DNA of 17,196 nt from Atopobium sp. UBA1382. Lineage in GTDB: Bacteria > Actinomycetota > Coriobacteriia > Coriobacteriales > Atopobiaceae. This document shows positions 12,003 through 17,196 of this stretch, piece by piece. The stretch lies in contig DBQY01000010.1 in NCBI GenBank assembly GCA_002305805.1, positions 36,282 to 53,477 of the forward strand, in the 5' to 3' direction. The stretch's first letter is position 1. Each line of letters starts with the position of its first letter. A model generated the notes under the pieces. That model was given only the letters and a program-made list of their open reading frames with translations, was not told the DNA's origin and did no database searches. The translations under genes and the position numbers were made by a program.

Positions 12003-15000
12003 ATGCTCGAGCTCAAGGACATCTGCAAGCAATACGTTACGACCGTATTCACGCAGGTGGCGCTCGACCACGTCTCCGTTGCCTTTCGTGACAGCGAGTT
12101 CGTGGCGGTGCTCGGCCCGTCCGGCTCCGGCAAGACCACCATGCTCAACATCGTGGGCGGCCTCGACCACTTCGACGACGGCGATCTTGTGATCGACGGC
12201 ATCTTTACCCGCGAGTACAAGGACCGCGACTGGGACACCTACCGCAACAACCGCATCGGCTTCGTGTTCCAGAGCTACAACCTCATTCCGCACCAGACGA
12301 TCCTCGCTAACGTGGAGCTCGCGCTCACGCTCTCGGGTGTGGGCCGCGCCGAGCGTCGCCGCCGCGCGCTGGACGCCCTCGCGCGCGTGGGCCTCGCCGA
12401 TCACGTGAACAAGCGTCCGAGCCAGCTCTCCGGCGGCCAGATGCAGCGCGTGGCCATCGCCCGCGCCCTCATCAACGACCCGGAGATCCTGCTCGCCGAC
12501 GAGCCCACCGGCGCCCTCGACTCGGCAACATCCGTGCAGGTCATGGACCTGCTCAAGGAGGTCGCGCAGGACCGCCTCGTCGTCATGGTCACGCACAACC
12601 CCGAGCTCGCACACCAGTACGCCACGCGCATCGTGGAGCTCGCCGACGGCCACATCACTGCGGACTCCGACCCCTTCGACCCGGCTACGGCGCCGCGCCG
12701 CGAGGCCAAGGTCGCCCGCCGCACGTCGATGAGCTTCCTCACCGCGCTCGGCCTCTCGTTCAACAACCTCATGACCAAGAAGGGCCGCACCATCATGACG
12801 GCCTTCGCGGGATCGATCGGCATCATCGGCATCGCCGCGATTCTCGCGCTGGCCAACGGCGTCAACGACTACATCGCCCGCGTGGAGGAGGACACCCTCT
12901 CCAGCTATCCGCTCTCCATCACCAAGCAGAGCATGGACATCTCCGGCATGCTCTCCGAGGACGCGGCCCAGGCGTCGGCGGGCGAGAAGGACGACGACCC
13001 CAACCAGATTCCCGAGTTCACCATGCTTACGGACATGTTTGCCTCCGTGGGCTCCAACGACCTCTCCGGGCTCAGGAGCTATCTCGAGTCCAACCCCGAC
13101 GACCTCGACTCCTACGTGAACGCCATCCAGTACGACTACGGCATCACGCCACTCGTCTACAAGGCGGACACCTCGGACGGCGCGGTGCAGCTCAACCCCA
13201 ACGCGCTCTCCACGGCCATGACCGGTGGCGCGTCCGGAACCGCAACGGCGGGCATGACGGGTGGCGGCATGACCGTCTTCAACGAAATGTTGGACGACCA
13301 GGAGCTCCTCGAGTCCCAGTACGACGTCGTCGCCGGCCGCTGGGCGACCGCGGCCGACGAGTGCGTGCTCGTGCTCACGCAGAGCGGACGCATCTCCGAC
13401 TACACGCTCTACGGCATCGGCGTGCTCGACCCGGCGGACCTCACCACGATGGTCAACTCGGCCATGAGCGGCACGGCGGGGGAGACGGACGTCGACGAGG
13501 TCGACGTCGACTTCACCTACGATGACGCCCTTGCGCTGGACTTCCGCGTCCTGAGCCCGGCCGACCTCTACCGCAAGAACGACGAGACGGGCGGCTGGAC
13601 CGACATGTCCTCCGACGCCGACTTCGTGGCACAGGCCGTTGAGGGTGGCCTCGACCTGCACGTCGTGGGCGTCGTACGGCCCAACGAGAGCTCCGACGCC
13701 AAGGCGCTCTCTGCCGGCATCGCCTACACCCCCGCGCTCACCGAGGAGCTCATGGCCCGCGCGGCCGACTCGGCGATCGTCCGGCAGCAGATCGCGAACC
13801 CCGAGGTCGACGTCTTCACCGGCAAGTCCTTCGACACCCTGCAGGAGGAGGCACGTCAGGGCGTGGACCTGGGCAGCCTCTTCTCCGTGGACGAGGATGC
13901 CCTGCGCTCGGCATTCTCGTTCGACACGAGCGCGCTCCAGGGTGCCTTCGACCCGTCCGGGCTCGACCTCTCCGGACTCAACATCGACCTCTCGGGCGTG
14001 GCGGACCAGGTGGACATGAATGCGCTCGTGGCGCAGGCCCCCGCGCCGGACTTCTCGTCGATCCTAGAGCAGGAGCTCGCCGACCCCGCCCTCACGACCG
14101 AGCAGTTCAAGCAGGTCTCCGAACTCGGCGGCGAGCTCGCGATGGGCTTCATGGGACACGTTGGCGCGCTCGACCCGGAGGACCCGGACCTCGTCCAGAA
14201 GCTCGCCGAGAGCTTTGCGGCCTACCTCCAGACCGAGGACGCCCAGGGCATCCTCGCCCAGATCGAGGAGATCGCCGGCCCCGCTGTGCGCGAGCGCGTC
14301 CAGCAGATCGTGACCGACTACGTCTCGGGCGAGCTCGCCCCGTACCTGCAGTCCTTCATGCAGAGCGTGTCCTCTCAGGTTGGCACTGCCGTTTCGGCCC
14401 AGCTCCAGAGCGCCATGACGCAGGTGCTCTCCCAGTATGCCGACCAGGTGGCCGGCGGTCTCTCCCAGCTCCAGAGCGCCTTCAGTGTGGACGCGGACGC
14501 CCTTGCCGGAGCGATCAGCTTCAACATGGACGCCGAGGACCTCGCCTCCCTCATGGAGAGCTACGCCAACGCGAGCCAGCTCACCTACGACAACAACCTC
14601 CAGACGCTCGGCTACACCACTCCGGACGACCCGGCGGCGATCCAGATCTATCCCAAGGACTTCGAGTCCAAGGAGCGCGTGGTGGACGTCATCGACGCCT
14701 ACAACGAGGAGCAGCGCGCCGCCGGCAACGATGACGCCGTGATTAGCTACACGGACTACATGGGCATCATCATGGGCAGCGTCACGGACATCGTGAACAT
14801 GATCTCGCTCGTGCTGATCGCCTTCGTCTCCATCTCGCTCGTGGTGAGCTCCATCATGATTGGCATCATCACCTACATCTCCGTGCTCGAGCGCAAGAAG
14901 GAGATCGGCATCCTGCGCGCCATCGGCGCCTCCAGGCGCAACGTCGCGAGCGTCTTCAACGCGGAGACCTTCATCGAGGGCCTGATCTCGGGCGTATTCG

Positions 15001-15203
15001 CGATCGCCGTGGTGGTGGCCGTCTCGGTGCCCGCGAACGCCTGGGTGCTCGCGGACTTCAACGTCGAGGGCATCATGAACCTCCCGGCGAGCTCTGCGGC
15101 CGTGCTCGTGTGCATCTCGGTGGCGCTTACCCTGATCGCGGGCCTCATCCCGTCCAGCGCTGCCAGCCGTCGCGACCCCGTGGAGGCCCTCCGCAGCGAG
15201 TAG
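12003..15203 (+). CDS. ABC transporter fusion: ATPase plus MacB/FtsX-type permease
   Basis: Single polypeptide of 1066 residues. The N-terminal ATPase has Walker [10 protein letters not shown] (38-46), Q-loop at Gln90, signature [15 protein letters not shown] (142-156), Walker [14 protein letters not shown] (162-174) and H-loop His198 (VVMVTHNPE). A first membrane segment lies near 260-285, then about 630 mostly polar residues predicted outside the membrane. A C-terminal FtsX domain follows with three membrane segments, the [19 protein letters not shown] signature and the end DPVEALRSE. This is the type VII (MacB-like) mechanotransmission architecture, used for peptide export, resistance or envelope signalling rather than classic membrane transport. 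The substrate is unknown. ATG 12003 follows GGAAGGA by 10 bp. An in-frame start at 11973 lacks a good site. No adaptor or two-component genes adjoin it. Confidence 0.9.
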   Translation: MLELKDICKQYVTTVFTQVALDHVSVAFRDSEFVAVLGPSGSGKTTMLNIVGGLDHFDDGDLVIDGIFTREYKDRDWDTYRNNRIGFVFQSYNLIPHQTILANVELALTLSGVGRAERRRRALDALARVGLADHVNKRPSQLSGGQMQRVAIARALINDPEILLADEPTGALDSATSVQVMDLLKEVAQDRLVVMVTHNPELAHQYATRIVELADGHITADSDPFDPATAPRREAKVARRTSMSFLTALGLSFNNLMTKKGRTIMTAFAGSIGIIGIAAILALANGVNDYIARVEEDTLSSYPLSITKQSMDISGMLSEDAAQASAGEKDDDPNQIPEFTMLTDMFASVGSNDLSGLRSYLESNPDDLDSYVNAIQYDYGITPLVYKADTSDGAVQLNPNALSTAMTGGASGTATAGMTGGGMTVFNEMLDDQELLESQYDVVAGRWATAADECVLVLTQSGRISDYTLYGIGVLDPADLTTMVNSAMSGTAGETDVDEVDVDFTYDDALALDFRVLSPADLYRKNDETGGWTDMSSDADFVAQAVEGGLDLHVVGVVRPNESSDAKALSAGIAYTPALTEELMARAADSAIVRQQIANPEVDVFTGKSFDTLQEEARQGVDLGSLFSVDEDALRSAFSFDTSALQGAFDPSGLDLSGLNIDLSGVADQVDMNALVAQAPAPDFSSILEQELADPALTTEQFKQVSELGGELAMGFMGHVGALDPEDPDLVQKLAESFAAYLQTEDAQGILAQIEEIAGPAVRERVQQIVTDYVSGELAPYLQSFMQSVSSQVGTAVSAQLQSAMTQVLSQYADQVAGGLSQLQSAFSVDADALAGAISFNMDAEDLASLMESYANASQLTYDNNLQTLGYTTPDDPAAIQIYPKDFESKERVVDVIDAYNEEQRAAGNDDAVISYTDYMGIIMGSVTDIVNMISLVLIAFVSISLVVSSIMIGIITYISVLERKKEIGILRAIGASRRNVASVFNAETFIEGLISGVFAIAVVVAVSVPANAWVLADFNVEGIMNLPASSAAVLVCISVALTLIAGLIPSSAASRRDPVEALRSE

Positions 15204-15220
15204 ACGCGCCCCCTTCTCGA

Positions 15221-15350
15221 GGTTTGGGTTCACCGTTTTGGTGCGTGCGACGTCACCGCTGGAGAAACCGCAGGTCAGGAGTTCGTTGCGTATCTGATGC
15301 CTCTCACGCGCGCGCATCGTGAACCCAAACCGCAAAACGGTTTGGGTTCA
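15221..15350. repeat. Three-armed inverted repeat after the exporter gene
   Basis: Arm 1 GGTTTGGGTTCAC (15221-15233), arm 2 GTGAACCCAAACC (15319-15331) and arm 3 GGTTTGGGTTCA (15339-15350) can pair 1:2 or 2:3. Arms 2 and 3 form a near-perfect 13-bp hairpin (15320-15332 with 15338-15350) closed by a CAAAA loop. No U-tract follows, so an intrinsic terminator is uncertain. It lies between the exporter stop and the hipBA promoter, where insulation would be useful. Confidence 0.6.
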
Positions 15351-15390
15351 GGCTGGGGGCGAGAAGACCGCGTCGCTTGCCGCCCGCTGC

Positions 15391-15462
15391 TTGACATGCA
15401 GAGTTCTGCAGATACACTAGTATGCAAAAGTATGCAGACAGCTCAGCATGCAGAATTATGCA
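15391..15462 (+). promoter_or_regulatory. hipBA promoter with operator-like repeats
   Basis: Perfect -35 TTGACA (15391-15396) and TACACT (15413-15418) with a 16-bp spacer. The spacer carries TGCAGA-GT-TCTGCA (15397-15410). A second, slightly imperfect copy TGCAGA-AT-TATGCA lies at 15449-15462, 52 bp downstream, about five helical turns. Two TATGCA half-sites (15421-15426 and 15431-15436) sit between. Known HipB proteins bind several operators spanning their promoter. The same autoregulation is inferred here. Confidence 0.65.
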
Positions 15463-15486
15463 CATCAACGAGAAGGCGAGAAGACC

Positions 15487-15882
15487 ATGGACACGATGCC
15501 CATTAGCGCTCCACGTCAGGCCGGCATCTACGTGCGGCGCTCCCGTGAGGCCCAGGGTTTCACACGCGCGCAGCTGGCTGCGATGTCCGGCGTCTCGGAG
15601 CGGCTGCTCGCCTCGCTCGAGCTGGGCGACGCCACGGGCATCAGGCTGGACAAGCTGCTCGCGGTCTTCGATGCCCTCGGCCTCTCGCTTGCGGCTCAGG
15701 GCGAGAAGATCGCGTCGCCCGCGGCCGCAGCCGCCGACGCACCTAAAACGGCGCCCCAAAGAACTACGGTTCCGCCGCTCACACGTCGAAGGCGCGAGCT
15801 CGGACTCCTCGAATACGGGGCTGCTCTCAGGGATTTCATCATCAATGACATGGGAGTCGCGCTTCCCGAGGAGGCGATTTAG
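15487..15882 (+). CDS. hipB: HipB-like Xre antitoxin
   Basis: DNA-binding antitoxin of 131 residues paired with the HipA kinase gene 2 bp downstream. An Xre helix-turn-helix spans about residues 12-66 (IYVRRSREAQGFTRAQLAAMSGVSERLLASLELG region, then LDKLLAVFDALGLSL, the usual HipB closing helix). After residue 73 comes an Ala/Pro-rich linker and a helical C-terminus ending in RDFIINDMGVALPEEA, longer than the 88-residue E. coli HipB. ATG 15487 is preferred over ATG 15448 because homology begins after it and AGAAGGCGAGAAG lies just upstream. The start at 15448 would put coding sequence across the second operator-like repeat. It probably represses its own promoter together with HipA. Confidence 0.85.
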   Translation: MDTMPISAPRQAGIYVRRSREAQGFTRAQLAAMSGVSERLLASLELGDATGIRLDKLLAVFDALGLSLAAQGEKIASPAAAAADAPKTAPQRTTVPPLTRRRRELGLLEYGAALRDFIINDMGVALPEEAI

Positions 15883-15884
15883 CC

Positions 15885-17174
15885 ATGGCCGTTCTCGACC
15901 TTCGCGTTCTTGTCGCCGACGTGCCCGCCGGGACCGTCCACCAGGACGAGCATGGTCTCATGACCTTCGCCTACGACGAGGGCTACCAAGGTCCGCCCCT
16001 CTCGCTCTCCATGCCCATCTCAAACCGCGCCTACGGCCCAGACGTGCTGCGCCCCTACCTCTTTGGCTTGCTGCCGGATAGCGAGCTCCAGAGGCGTGCC
16101 ATCGGGCGCGAGCTCGGGGTGAGCGCCAACAACCCCGTGACGCTGCTCGCCCGCATTGGCCTCGACTGCCCGGGTGCGGTGCAGCTCTGTGCGCCGGAGC
16201 GCGTGGACGAGGCGCTCTCGCGCGAGAGCGACCTCCGCGAGCTCACGGACCACGAGATCGCGCTCCGTCTCAAGACGGTGCGCGACGAGCCCGAGGTCTC
16301 GTGGATGGGTCTCGAGGAGCGGTGGTCTCTCGGCGGCAACCAGGGAAAGTTCACGCTCGCGGGGGAGGGCGGCCGCTGGTACGAGTGTCGCGGTGCCGCC
16401 CCCACCACGCATATCTTCAAGAACGGCGTCGTCGGCTTCAGGCTCCAGGCGCTCAACGAGTACGTGTGCATGCGCACGGCCGAGCGCTGCGGCGTGGCGA
16501 CGGCGCACGTGGACTACCGCTTCTTCGAGGACGAGCCCGCGCTCATCGTGGAGCGCTACGACCGCGTGAGGGACGCTTCGGGCAGGGTGGTGCGCCTGCA
16601 CCAGGAGGACCTCTGCCAGGCGCTCTCCGTCATGCCCGACTGCAAGTATGCCGATGACGGCGGCCCGTCAGTGCGCGACGTGCTGCCGTTGCTGGCGAGG
16701 ACGAGCCATCACAAGCTCAACCTGCTTACATTCTCTCACCAGCTCTTCTATAACACGCTTGTCGGTGCGCCCGACGCTCATGCAAAGAACTACTCCCTGT
16801 TGTTAGGCGCTGGCGGTTCCGCCATGCTTGCCCCCATGTACGACGTCGCCTCCGGCCTTGCCTACGAGAGCCTGCGCCGCCGCATGCGCCTCGCCATGTC
16901 CGTCGGCGGCGAGAACCGCGTGGGGCGCGTCGGCGCCGGTGCGCTCGAGCGCTACGTTGGCGCCGGGGATTCCAAGCTCGCCGCGCTGCTAGACCGGGCC
17001 GGCCTCACGTTGACGTCCTGTCGCGCCCTCATGGCGGACCTCGCGCAGGAGGTCCCGGTCTCCATGGGGGAGGTCTTCGAGGAGTCCGCGGGCATCCCGG
17101 GCGCCGACGAGCTCCGCGAGCACCTGCTCGAGCCCGTCTCCGCCAACTGCCGCCGCACCCTCGCGCTGCTCTGA
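15885..17174 (+). CDS. hipA: HipA-family serine/threonine kinase toxin
   Basis: Kinase toxin of 429 residues (E. coli HipA has 440), a family whose founder phosphorylates glutamyl-tRNA synthetase and causes growth arrest. The kinase motifs are complete: Gly-rich loop WSLGGNQGKFTL (147-158), where Ser148 corresponds to the autophosphorylated Ser150 of E. coli; Lys179 in THIFKNG (ATP contact); APDAHAKN (295-302) with catalytic Asp297, Lys301 and Asn302; and APMYDVAS (316-323) with metal-binding Asp320. The N-terminal region has GLLPDSELQRR, also usual for HipA. ATG 15885 is 2 bp after the hipB stop, with GAGGAGG at 15869-15875. Its target in this organism cannot be read from sequence. The gene ends just before a palindromic repeat. 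Confidence 0.93.
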   Translation: MAVLDLRVLVADVPAGTVHQDEHGLMTFAYDEGYQGPPLSLSMPISNRAYGPDVLRPYLFGLLPDSELQRRAIGRELGVSANNPVTLLARIGLDCPGAVQLCAPERVDEALSRESDLRELTDHEIALRLKTVRDEPEVSWMGLEERWSLGGNQGKFTLAGEGGRWYECRGAAPTTHIFKNGVVGFRLQALNEYVCMRTAERCGVATAHVDYRFFEDEPALIVERYDRVRDASGRVVRLHQEDLCQALSVMPDCKYADDGGPSVRDVLPLLARTSHHKLNLLTFSHQLFYNTLVGAPDAHAKNYSLLLGAGGSAMLAPMYDVASGLAYESLRRRMRLAMSVGGENRVGRVGAGALERYVGAGDSKLAALLDRAGLTLTSCRALMADLAQEVPVSMGEVFEESAGIPGADELREHLLEPVSANCRRTLALL

Positions 17175-17196
17175 TGGCGAGAAATCACCCGGGTGA
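17175..17196. repeat. Second copy of the TCACCCGGGTGA palindrome, cut by the window end
   Basis: These 22 bases start directly after the hipA stop and match 6611-6632 at all but one position (A for T at 17184). The 12-bp core TCACCCGGGTGA (17185-17196) is identical. The right outer arm seen at 6634-6642 would lie beyond the window. Confidence 0.55.

Noticed and set aside
11841..13661. 606-codon antisense frame opposite the exporter start
   Set aside because: It is complementary to intact ATPase motifs on the + strand and its composition is typical of antisense of GC-rich coding DNA.

Overview
The window looks like chromosomal DNA of a high-GC Gram-positive bacterium. The right two thirds is very GC-rich, uses many GTG/TTG starts, and carries actinobacterial-type housekeeping genes (priA, def, fmt, rsmB) in one tight run. 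A member of the Coriobacteriia (Olsenella/Atopobium relatives) is my best guess. That is inference from composition and general gene style, not from a marker gene.

Left accessory island (about 1-4230). Base composition is visibly less GC-rich here than further right. It starts with a 348-residue protein ending in a HEPN-type RX4H motif. Two toxin-antitoxin-chaperone (TAC) modules of different families then face each other tail to tail. On the + strand are an MqsR toxin, an MqsA antitoxin with an extra C-terminal tail, and a SecB-like chaperone. On the - strand are a HigB/RelE-like toxin, a HigA antitoxin with a long Trp-containing tail, and a second, divergent SecB-like chaperone. The two chaperone genes converge on a 204-bp gap that holds a palindromic repeat. 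I consider this double TAC the main finding.

Repeat-bracketed TA cassette (about 4465-5717). Two nearly identical 270-bp direct repeats, each a long imperfect palindrome with nested inverted repeats, flank a Phd/YefM-like antitoxin gene and an overlapping RelE/ParE toxin gene. An internally shortened relative of the same element is the repeat between the two TAC chaperone genes.

Core block (5772-11760). A PP2C-type phosphatase gene is followed by priA, def, fmt and rsmB, all on the + strand with gaps of at most about 65 bp and with a 1-nt overlap at fmt/rsmB. This links replication restart, formyl-methionine addition and removal, and rRNA methylation.

Exporter (12003-15203). A 1066-residue fusion of an ABC ATPase and a MacB/FtsX-type permease has a very large extracytoplasmic region. 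It is preceded by a cluster of four related AT-rich sites and followed by a three-armed hairpin repeat.

HipBA module (15487-17174). A HipB-like antitoxin and a HipA-type kinase follow a clear promoter whose spacer and downstream flank carry TGCAGA/TCTGCA operator-like repeats. In total the window holds four type II TA systems: MqsRA, HigBA, Phd-ParE-like and HipBA. A palindrome centred on TCACCCGGGTGA occurs just at or after the ends of both the PP2C gene and hipA.
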